Of a stretch of 64,000 nucleotides of DNA, positions 24,101 to 36,575 are shown piece by piece. Positions within the stretch are counted from its first letter, which is position 1, and each line of letters starts with the position of its first letter. Source of the DNA: Heterobilharzia americana (Eukaryota > Platyhelminthes > Trematoda > Strigeidida > Schistosomatidae). Where the stretch lies: positions 158,943,276-159,007,275 of the forward strand of contig OX104127.1 of assembly GCA_944470555.2 (NCBI GenBank), given 5' to 3'. The notes under the pieces are model-generated. The model did not search any database. It was given only the letters and a program-made list of their open reading frames with translations, and had not been told where the DNA came from. Both the position numbers and the translations under genes were made by a program.

Positions 24101-27100
24101 ATCGACGATCAGAAGTCTAAACAGTCATTTCTAAGTCTTCAAACTAAACAATATACACAGGTACCATGCCTTAAAGATATATCATCTATTTTGGAAATCA
24201 ATGCAAATAAAACAAAAGTACGCTATTTATAAATGTTTTACTTTTTTAATGTTGTTACTTTTATTATTCTATCGTTGAATGAACCTCATTATGATTGATC
24301 TCTATTGACATATGAACTCCTGCATGGATGCCTCGATGTTGTCTATGTTTCAATTATATCTTAATGGATGGATAATAGATAACGATTTGCTGCTTAAAGC
24401 AAACAGTCCCAGGTTTGAGGCTTAGTGGGAACAATATTGCTCACTGGGAGGCAGGGGAATCGATAGTGTTCAGCTAAATACATCCTTATAGTTAACTGTG
24501 ACAATTGATATGCTTAAATTCATAAAGTATGATGCAATCTACTTCGTTCGGAGGGTTAATTTGTTATTTGAAGGTATATATATCAGGATATGCAATGACT
24601 GGTTTTCTGACTGAGGATAGAATTATTAGGAATCTTTTGATTCGGTAACTGATACTACATTCTCTTTATTTCAGTTCATTATTCAATTTAATTTAAACAA
24701 GGGCAGTTATTAGTATAATCGTTTTTATATGATACCGTCGTTGATTGGACCGAATTGATCGGTCTCTATTGACATATGGGCTCCTGTATGGATGCCTCGA
24801 TATTGTCCCCACGACGGTATCATATAAAAAACAAGTATACTAAGAACTATACCCATCGCACAAGAAGTGGCTATCGTGGCTAGGTGGTGCAGTGGATAAC
24901 GCGCTGGAGTTCGAAGCGGTCACTCCCGAGTCCGAATCCCGGTGGGAACAACATCATTCACTGGGAGGCAGGAACATCCAGCTGACGAGTCCCAAATAGG
25001 ATGAAATGCGCATCCTGGATTCCACTGCTAGCCACGATTCATCAATAAAGGCAGTTAACCCTAACCTCATATTGTTCTTCATAGAAAGAATAGTTTTCTT
25101 CAAAATGTTTACAATCAATTTGTAAAGGTTTTATAAATAACACTGTCCACATTGACAATCATCATAGCTATACAGTATCAGTAGGTTCGTAGTTGGAAAC
25201 GTCTAATTTGTAAATTAGCGATACATTTTAAAAAATACCACGATTATTCATTTCGGTTAGTTAGTTGGATTAGGCGAGGCTAAAAGTTATCCGTATCGGT
25301 TATCGTAAAGTTCATTGATGCCTTTAAAGTGAAGACAGGAGTAAGAAAAGGTTGCCGCCTACTATCACCGATGATCTTCCTGCTTTTGGTCGACTGAACT
25401 GGACTGAATCATTGAACAAACTGTGAAAAGTGAGATGGGCATACGCTATTTGACCGATGAAAAGACCGTAGAAGATTTCGATTTCGCCGATGATTTATGC
25501 TGCACAAGCTTGAAAATCTACAGTCGAAACCCAACAAGTTGGCAAAAGAGGTGAGGCAGCGAAGACGGGACTTCCTTCAAATGAACGTAGAGAAGACACA
25601 GATGATGAAAATACCCAACCACCAACAACAAGAAGCACCAATCACCATCAACGGGAGAACCTAAAGGAAGTTGTCTCTTTCACCTACCTAGGCAGTATCA
25701 TTTCAACTACAGGCGGCACAGGCACAGATGAGGATGTGAAAACAGCCAGGATCGGAAAAATAGCAAGAAAGACCTTCCTTCATTAATCTGAAGTCAGTGT
25801 AGAGACCTATTCCAGGCTACTCCACTCAGTATAAACAACAAGATCCGGATTTTCAACACCAATGTCAAGTAAGTCAGTGATGGTTGAGAGACTTGGTGCT
25901 TCACGAAAAGCATTTCTAACAAACTACAGACATATATCATCAACACCCACCGCCTACGCTCACTCAATACTCAAGGTCACATCAGATGGATAGAATAACA
26001 AGAATCAACAACAAGAAACTCTGGATGGCCTGGCAACGAACCAACCAACAACCTATCGCCTAACAAATATGTAGATGAAAGTGGAGATGGATTCGATTGG
26101 ATTGGACATACACTGAGAAGACAGTCAGGGGACATCTCGCACCAGACCAGGCCAGGTTGTCGAGTGGAACCCGAATGGTAAACGACGGGTTGGGCGTCCG
26201 AGGCGAGGGTGATATGGAAGAGATGGTGTGAGGAGGAAATGAAAGCTTCTGGGTAGTCGTGGAGCCAGGTTAAAAAGACTGCGGAGAAGAGGGTGGAATG
26301 GCGAAGTGCTATTGAAGCCCAAGGGACAAATAATGGTAATAATAACCGGTTATTGTGCTGTGGGTCATTGGCTTACGAAGATGGCTTTCAGCCAATAGGT
26401 CGTGGATCCAAGCTCCGCTTCACCTACTGTGGTTTGACCAGCTAGGTAGTATCTTCAGCCCCCAGAAGTTTGTGTGGCCTATTGTCTACTGCTCAACTCT
26501 TCAAGTGGTTGGTGAGTAGTGCATTTCAACTTTTTTTCGACACGGTTATTATACTCAGCCGTACAGAAGTGACAGAGTCAATAAGGGTTCACATCGCAGT
26601 CTAATCTTACTGTTGAAATCTGCAGAGTATTTGGAGTGATGTCTCAATATTCATTTCCCTAAGTTATATATTGTTTCTTACGCCACCTGTGAAGCCGCCG
26701 TTGTCGACACACTCAACCACTACACTCATTCTCTATTGTTAGCCGTGGCACCGTTGAAGACGAATCCTGGAGCAGAAATTTGCATTTGGCTGATGAGAAA
26801 CGCATACCAAACATTCTTTGAATGGTGCCACGGCTAACAATAGAGAATGAGTGTAGTGGTTGAGTGTGTTGAACACTTCACACTTATCTAGGATGTGGGA
26901 TCAACCCTGCTGTGTTGGCTCAGTGACCGATGAAATCTCTACACGAATACACAAGGCTCAACTGGCTTTTGCCAACTTACACCACTTGTGGTGCCACCGT
27001 GATATCCGATTGTATTTTAAAAGTGGCTAAGAAACATGGCTATTGAAGGTGGAAGACATGAGAAGGCTTCAGGTGTTATTTGACTACCTTTGCCTTCGTA

Positions 27101-30100
27101 GTATAGTATAGGTCGTATTCCGTGGTATCACCGTGTGAGTAACATAGAAGACAGGTGTAGGTGTAGAGTTTTAGGAGTGAGAAGAAGTAGAAGTAAGTCA
27201 GTTGATTTGGTTGTGAACCTTGATCGACTAAGGTGGCTGATTGAGGCATATGTTACGTATGTCTAGTCGCCGTCTGCCTCATCACATAATGTTGGTCGAA
27301 GTAGTTTGAGGCTGAAGAAAGGCTGGAGGCGACTAGAGTAAGAGATGGCACCAATATATGAATTGTTTGATTGTTGTTTTGAGCCATATGAGGGGGGGGG
27401 AGCGATGCAGACTGGTTAGTTGGGGTCGGTGGGACTAGATACACCGGTGGTTGGAGACAGACTGTAGGCGATATGGCTCAACACCGAATTGTATGGTGCG
27501 ATGTACTGATATGAGGTGTGGCAACTCGGTTTGTTACACAGTAATTCCTGGTCCTATGGTGATTTATATGGATAAATGAATGGATATATTGTATAATGCT
27601 ACATTATATTAAATCGTATCTTGTGTATTTTTTTTTGTTATAATTATTGATTTCAGTTAAATAATAATTGTCTACCACCTAAATTGTGTACAACAACATC
27701 ATTTGTAAAGGCAAATAACATTGTATCATACTCATCAGTTGATGATATAAAGAATACTTTATCGAATTATACAGACAATTATGATTTGAAATATACAACT
27801 ACAAATATTAAGTTACAGACAACCCCACAAATATCAAAAGATAATGTATCCGATCAAACTTTAAATACTCAACAAACAATGAATAATATCATTGATACGG
27901 ATAGTTTAAAATTGAAAGATGATTCTATTAATCAACCAGATATATCACAATATGATATTAGCTGTTTACATATGTCTGACATCGATGATTTACTCGATAT
28001 GATTACAGCTAAAAGTAAACAAACTGGATCAAAATTAACAGTTGAATATGATAAATTATCTTCACAATTGACAAAACAGTTAGCTGCTGTCAGGCAAGTA
28101 TTGAAACCTACTGTCAATAATCGTAATAATAATAATAATAACAATACTACTACTACTACTACTGCTACTACTACTACTACTACTAATAATAATAATAATA
28201 CAACGGATTCCAGTAAGAAACTTTCTAGTCTCAATGGAAAACGATCAAATTTCCCAGTATCTAAGGTAAGCCTTAAACGTTTTGCTTTCATATATTATTT
28301 CCTTGAGTAAAGTAAAAAAAAAAGAAAAAATTCGGAACTCTGGGAACGAACCAACGAGGCAAGAACCAATCACCTAACAAATATGCAAAAGAAAAAAGTG
28401 GAGATGAATTGAGCATACACTGAAAAGGCTAACTGGGGATATCACCTGACAGGCCAGTTGCTCGAGTGGAACCCAAATGGGAAACGACGAGTTGGGTGTC
28501 TGAGGCGAGGGTGATATAGAGGAAGAGATGGTGTGAGGAGGAAATGAGAGCTTTTAGGCTGTTGTGAAGCTAGGTTCAACAGATTTCAGAGAACAGAGTT
28601 CACTGGAGACGTGCTAGTGAAGCCCTATGTTCCATTAGGAACCCAAGAGACAAATAATAAATAATAATAAAAGTAAAAAATTATTTCAGGTTAATATTCA
28701 TTATGGAGTGAGATATCAATTTGAGGAAGCATTGGAAATCTGAGAGTTGTGAACAGCTGTTTCATCCTAGTATGAGATTCTTCATGATCCCGCCAGTGAT
28801 AGAACCTAGGGCCATTAAGCCTGTGGGTCAGTATTCATTGGTTCACATTTCCCAATACTGTCAGTTCACAGTATGTAGTACTATCTCCATCTATTACTGT
28901 TGTTGAGTAACAGTTTTCATGACTTTTCATTAGGACTTTGACAACCTCATCTCGAAGTTAGTCATTTTAAAGGTTTATGAGGATTTATTATTCATTGATT
29001 TTAGGTTGATATTCACCATGAAGTGAGACATCAGTTTCATCCTAGCATGGACTCCTCAACATTGGGAATCCAGTGACCTCAGGTTTTCAGTGGTTCTCCA
29101 TAATGAATAAATCCCCAACAACCTCGTAATTGAATAATTGTTTGTCTCTGAACACCGGCTACTAGAGTAAGGTTTACGTTACATAAACAAATGCTACATC
29201 CGGTTATGAAATCATCATCATCATTATCAACATACGACCAGACATTACTGCGTAACGGTCCGAGTTGCCACACCTCACATCAGCACATCAAGTAAAAAGG
29301 TAGTGAGGTGAAGGATGAAGATAAGTGAATGCAGTTAAAAGAAATATAAAGTACGAGAAGAAAGGAGAGAGGAGTGACAAAATGGTGAGATTCAGTATAG
29401 CGTTGTTAAGATGAAGATAATGTGTGTATACATCTGCGCCACTGACTTCGGTTCTGAGCCGGTTATGAAAGATATTTGATTATCATTCAATAAACAAACC
29501 AATAGTGTAACACGGTTTTGTTTGGGATGCCTATATCCCTCATATTCCACACTTACAGTTTTGTATATATTTAAACTATTTATTCGCACTCTTTTCCCAC
29601 GCATGGATCATATTTCGTATGACTCGCCATTGTTCTGATTGGCTGCTGACTCTTTAAATGTACTAATGATTCCTTGTCTTTCAAGGTTATTGTAAACTCT
29701 ATAAGTAGGGTCAGTTTTCATTCATAAACGCTTCAGTCCGAGATACTATAAACTCATCTGGTTTTCCAGTCTTTTGATTTCTCTTTGCGAATCACTTGGA
29801 TTGCATCATCTCAATCCTCGACTACCAATCGTTAACTATTTCCGTTCGTTCTCACAACTCCACATCATAACAGGTTTACAATCGTTTAAATGAATATTAA
29901 GTCTCTAGGAATTATTCGATTGGTGTTTGAAGTTTAAAAGTGCCGGTGATTCATTTACCTTTGAAGATATGCAATTGGCAAAACTTAGTACCAAAGTCAC
30001 AGAATTTATCGCTAAGTTTGATCTTCCTGATTGTGGTGCACTGGATCATGCAGCAAACAGTGAGGAGCGAGAAAAGAGGGGATACGCTGGACCGAGAAAA

Positions 30101-33100
30101 AGATCCTAGAAGATTTGGATTTCGCCGATGACTTGTGTCTAATGTCGCACAAACTTTAAGATCTACAGGCACAAACTAACCAATTGACAGAAGAGGTAGG
30201 GCAGCGAAGATGGGACTTCAGGTGAACGTAGAGAAGATAGAGGTGATGATGATACCCAACCAACGCCACTACCAACAACAACAAGCTCCAATCACCATCA
30301 ATGGGAGAAACTTAAAGGAAGTAGCCCTTTTTATCTATCTAGGTAGTATCGTTTCAAATACATGCGGCACAGTCACAGACGAGGACGTTAAAGCAACCAG
30401 GATCAAAAAAACAAGACAGGCGTTCATCAACCTGAAACCAGTGTAGAGATCTACTGCACGCAGCATAAAGCGTGAACAAGATGCAGATTTTCAACACTAA
30501 TTCAGTGAAATCAGTGCTGCTATATGGTTGAGAGACTTGACGCTTTACAAAAAGCATTTCCAGCAAACTAGACATTCATCAACAGTTACCTACTCCCACT
30601 CGATACTGAAGATCAGATAGCCAGAAAGAATAAGCAACAAGGAACTCCAGCAATGAACCAAACAAGAACCTATCGCTGAACAAATATGCACTGGAAGGAA
30701 GTGAAGATGGATTGGGCATACACTGAGAAGACCATTCGGGGATATCACGCACCAAGCCAGTTGCTCGAGTGGAACCCAGATGGGAAACGGAGAGTTGGGC
30801 GTCTGAGGTGACGGTGACATAGAGGAGGAAATCGTGTGAAGAAGAAATGAGAGCTTGTAGGCAATCGTGGAGGCAGGTTAAAAAGATTGCAGAGAAGAGA
30901 GTAGAATGGAGGCGTGCTACTGAAGCCCTATGTTCCATTAGGAACCCAAGGGATAAATAATAATAATAATAATTGGAGAAACTACAACCAACCCCATATA
31001 AGACTGATTCGATTCTAAATTTGATTGATACCTTTTTGTTTTGTTTCTTCGATAACCTATTTTAGTCACAATTGAAACTATCATCTTTATTTTTGTTATG
31101 ACTATTTGTTATTCTAGTTGGAAACAATGAAAGAGAATATACCACCTATGAATACATCTTGTTCTATGAAAGACAATATAACTCAACATTCAGATCCAGT
31201 TCAATCATCAGAGTGTATAAATCCAAAGACAAATATTATTTCTTTAGAAGTATCTAAATTGCAAAAGGTTCCCATCTTATCGAATACTAACTGTTTAATA
31301 TGGTCTGGTGCAATATGTGGACAGATACAGTAAGTAATTTATTCATCAATTATACTGCTCATTCAGCATACATATTACCGAACATATTACCTATTGACAG
31401 ATTGAAATGTGATGCGATAAAATGTAGGGTTTCTTTTTTCATATTAAACACTTCTCAGTTCGACATAAACTTACTGTCAGTACAAAATATCATCAGCTTG
31501 TTTTTGGTTGTTAACTTTATTTATTTATATTTTCGTTTACTTTAGTTTAGTCCTAAATAAGACAAAAAAACGCTTTTTGGATTCCACTGTTAGCTACTAT
31601 CCATCATTAATATCAAAAGTGAAAATACCGACAGCATTGAGGCATCTACACAGAGGAGCTCATATGCTAACAACGGAGACATAAAATCACGAAAACTATA
31701 GTTTACTCATCGTAAAGGAAGTGGCTATGATGATTCGGTAGGCTAGCGTTTTTCTTGGGTCGAAGTCTTGATGGGAACTCACTGGGAGGCTGGTACTTTC
31801 GGCTGATGAGTCGGTTCTAAATAGGACGAAATATGCGTCTTGTATTCCACTGCCTAAGCATTATGTATAATTAGTATTAAGATAAGAAAATTGCGCTATA
31901 TATATTTCAGTCAATATCAACATGAAACCTGGCATTACTGGTAGAAGGTGTCACCACGATGATATCGAGGAATAAGGTAATCAAAATTATTAGAAAGTTA
32001 TAAGAAGAGGTGAGTAAAACAGTGATGAAATTCGATATGACGATTAAGATGAAGACAGATGATGTACGAATTCATCTACACTGCTGAACTTGATTATAAG
32101 CGGCATCGTCTGAACTATCCAACTACTGATTTTGTCTGTCATAAAAATCGAAATTACAAAGTTTACATTCTTCTTGAGAGACTTCATGGACTGGTTGATG
32201 AGGTTGTAAACCTTAGTCAATTGAGGCGACTGTGACATATGTTGCACATATCGAATCACCGCCTACCTTGATGTGCCATACTGGGAGGTTTCTGTGTCGC
32301 CAGTCTATGAAGTCTTTAACTGTTGGTCTTAGTCATGTGATGAGATGTAGACTGTCTGATTGGGGTCACCAAGGTGAAATGAATCAGTAGTTGAAGACTG
32401 ATTGTTGGTGATATAGCTGAAAATCGGTCACAATGGCGCAGATGTACTTGTCTACCTTGATATCAGTTTTATTTTATCCTCGCGTTCTTTGTATAGTACT
32501 GTGAAGTGTGACAACTTGAACCGATGGAGTTGTGTATTAGGTTCTACATTCATTTTGTCAGTCAATTCTCTACTCTATTCTGGCTACATCTAACCTTTTC
32601 CTAGCATAAACCTACTTCAAGTAGTATTATGCGACAAGGTAGACGGTGAATTGACATACGTAATGTCATAGCCATTTAAGCAAATGAAGGTTGATAACCT
32701 CACTATATCAGTCCATTACTTCCTGTTAATCGTTTTTATTCCACAAAATTCCTATAAAGACTTAAGAAAATGAATACAAGTAGTTTAGCGAAGACTCTTT
32801 TCAGCGGTTTCATTCATTCAGCTATGCAATAACGTATACATTTGTATACTATACTGTACCGTACTATGCTTACCTTGAAAGTAGCTCATTCACTAGACAC
32901 TTTTTCATGTTACTCAAATTGTTATTCAAACTTCATCATCTTTGAATATCTTGAGCAGTATGTACTAATTTTAGCAATCCTGACAGTTTAACTTCTTACT
33001 ATTACTTTTCAAATTCAAACCATCGACTATCAGGTTTCCCTTCCCTTATCTTCATCCTTCACCTCACTACCTCTTTACTTGATGTGCTGATATGAGGTGT

Positions 33101-36100
33101 GGCAACTCGGACCGTTACGCAGTAATGCCTGGTCCTATGTGGATAATGATGATGAGGTTTCCCTTCTTATGACTTCATAGTTCAGTTGGTAGAACATCAG
33201 GCCAGAAACCCCAGTGGTTACTGGTTCGAATCCGATCGCAATTCAAATCTTCATTTCATATTCAATCATCACTCAGTACAGATAAATATTTTTACTATTT
33301 TATGGTGAAAGAAATATATCACTTTGTTCGTTGTTGTGCTTAATTAGGTGTTTACATTCACATCAACAAAAATTTCTCCGCTGAACCATTTGTTTTCATT
33401 TTATTCCTAGTTTTTTTTTATTGTTACCACGACTCAACCGATAGATGTCTTAAAACTGATGTGTTTAAGATTTTTCATTAAATATGCAAGAGTGTCCTAA
33501 TGCTTAAGTTTATCGTATTGTAGTGAGTGTTGCTGAAAAAAGGATGGATATAAGTAGTATATGTTGAGAGGGTGGCAGAAATCATAGGCAGTTACCAGCA
33601 GTAGGTAAGGATTCCGCCAAGAGAAACGCAAAAGACATTGTTAGCGTATGAAGAGTAAATTAAGAGAGAAGGGGTAGAGGAAATGAAGCACATTATGTAA
33701 ATGACTATCTTAGAGCAAGGTGTACCTTCGTCTCTGTCCTCTCGTTTCCTTCAGTATGACGATGAGAATTTGTTACATTGTGAAACGTCTGTAATATCCT
33801 CTAGAGGAAAATATATTCTAGGATTATGGATTGGAATTAATCATTCATTCAATTGAGGATAGCCTCATTTATGGTATATCCCGAAACTACTACTATAATC
33901 TGAAGAGTTTCATGTTCAGTTGCCTATATTCCTTTGTTAGGATCGTTTTCACACAAACAAAATCAGCGTGGAACTGTATCGGCTAAAGTTGCCAGACATC
34001 AAAGTAGTGATACAATGACCAGGTGTATAGGAAAGGAGTGATATCAAAATATATGAAGTTGTGTGAGAGAATAAACAATTTGAAGATAACGGTTGGTAAA
34101 AATATTTAAGCTTTAGAAAACGGCAAGGGGTGAATAGATCTCTACCATTGTGACCGATTTTCAGCCATGTTCTCAATCACTGATCCCTCTCATCTCCGGG
34201 ACCCCAACCAAGCAATCTATATTTGACCACACGACTCAGACCAACAATTGATGATTTTATGGACTTGTGCAATATCTTGGCCTGATCACCCTGAACCCTC
34301 TTCTAACCTGTTCCAACTTCCACTAGCATGGCACATCGAGGTAGCCGGTGACTAAGTACGCATAGTATACGTCGTAGCCATCTCAGTTGACTAACGTTGA
34401 CAACTTCATCAATCGACTTGCCTGTGTTGCGTAGTACCCTTCGCCTGGTCTCATTGTTGCTCACAAAGTGATTCCATCAAATGTACGCAATGCTACGAAG
34501 GCACGTATGGTCAAAGCTCTGGAACCGCTTCATTTCTTTTATTTGTAACAACCATATCTCTGTCGTATAGCAGGATAGAATGGACGGCAGTGCAATGTAA
34601 TCGCCTTTTTGATAGATTAAAAAAAAGTATTTCATACAACTATCAGTTTTCACGTATATGTTTTCTATGACCTGTGTTTATTTGTTAATTGTTATCTTTT
34701 CAGTCGACAGCATTTCCTTATCAAACATCAATTGGATAGACCGGTGACAATATCATTCGCAATTCATCCTAAATCAGAGGTGTTCAAAGTAAGTGTCTTT
34801 TCCCCTTCGTTTAACGTTTTCTACTGAGTAGTAAACTTATAATATATAAAATTTAATGATAATTTTCAGTATTTTACTTTCTATCACAATATAGTCATCA
34901 TTATTATCTTATTTTATTTGTCTCTTGGGTTCCTAGTGGAACATAGGGCTTCAGTAGCACGTCACCATTTCACTCTATTCTCTGAAGTCTTTTTAATCTG
35001 GATCTAAGACTACTCATAAGCTTTCATTTCTTCCTCCTACATTTCATCCTCACCTCGGACGCCTAACCCGTCGTTTACCATTTGGGTTTTACTCGATGAC
35101 CTGGCCTGGTCTGGTCTGGTGCGAGATGTCCCCTGACTGTCTTCTCAGTGTATGTCCAATCCAATGGAATCCATCTCTACTTTCTCCTTCTGCATATTTG
35201 TTAGGTGGTAGGTTGTTGGTTGGTTGGTTGCCAGGCGATCCAGAGTTGCTTGTTGTTGATTCTTATTATTCTATCCATCTGATGTGATGTGATCTTGAGT
35301 ATTGAGTGAGCGTAGGTAGTGGGTGTATGTATGATGTATGTCTATAGTTTGTTGGAAATGTTTTTCGTAACGCACCAAGTCTCTCAACCATCACTTAGAA
35401 GCACTGACTTACTTGACATTACTGTTGAAAATCCGGATCTTGTTGTTTATGCTGAGTGTAATAGATCTGCACACTGATTTCAGATTAATAAAAGCCTGTT
35501 TTGTTGTCTTTCCCATCCTGTGTGACTTTAACATTGTCATCTGTGCCTGTGCCACCTGTAGTTGAAACGATGTCCAGTCAAAAAGTATGGGGTAACGCAG
35601 TCAGCCATTAAGTGGTGGATTTATAAACTTGACTCGAATGCATAACTTGAATCATAGTTCGTTCTTGACGAAATACTTACTGTACATCTCTTCGTCCCTT
35701 CGTGCGGTGGTACTTGATGAAATAAATGGATACATTGTTACCTAGATCCTTAACTCTTTCAGCTTAAATTTGTTATCATTTATGGATTTCGTTTTCTGTT
35801 GATCAAATACTTCTTGTTCTCTTGGTTGTGAAATATAACTGTGTGTACAAATTGTATTTTACTTCTGTCTGCTTGTCAAATGATGATGACAATTTTCGGA
35901 GGCATAAAACTGTCGTATGTCGATAAAATCCAGATAATATTTCAAGTTGTTATTCGTCCTAGTACGAAACAGCTTTCCAGTGCTCCCAGATTTCTTTTGT
36001 TCCTCTAACTAATATCAGTTTACGATGAATAACTCCCTCAAAATTCAATTGAACTGGTGCTCATTGGTGACTAGCTTCGAGAGGTATTCCCCAAGTTCCA

Positions 36101-36498
36101 ATGAGAAGTCGTGACCGGTGGGGGCAAAGCTTAATGGTCGTGATGACAGTCACTCAACGATGACATTGGCTGACGGTTGAGCTATATCGTGAGCTAACAG
36201 AAGTTGAAAATATGGACCACTGGATTCTGACCCAGTGGCTCAATGGTAACATGCTGGCCACGGAATCTGAAGATCGCTGGTTCGTGGGTGCGCACTTCTG
36301 AGGAGTCCCATACTAGTTGGACGAAACAGCTGTGCAGTGCTCCCAGGTTTCCTTTATTCGTCCAAGTGATGTCAGTCTACGATGAATAACAACTTGAGAT
36401 GTTTCCAAATCCCCACAACTCCCTCAAAATTCAAAACCCAGATAAAGCAGTACAACTTATTGGAAATAAATGGGCATGAATAATTCCCCTACAGACTA

Positions 36499-36575
<77 letters not shown>

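Noticed and set aside
27932..28291. Minus-strand 119-codon frame rich in Leu and Val
   Set aside because: It is the antisense of the AAT/ACT repeat in exon 5 and has no independent support.
33175..33250. A tRNA gene
   Set aside because: The A and B boxes are good, but acceptor stems do not pair and the anticodon arm is poor. Listed only as tRNA-like.
35096..35287. Conserved small ORF shared with 43243-43434
   Set aside because: The two frames look conserved only because both are antisense to nearly identical family B fragments.
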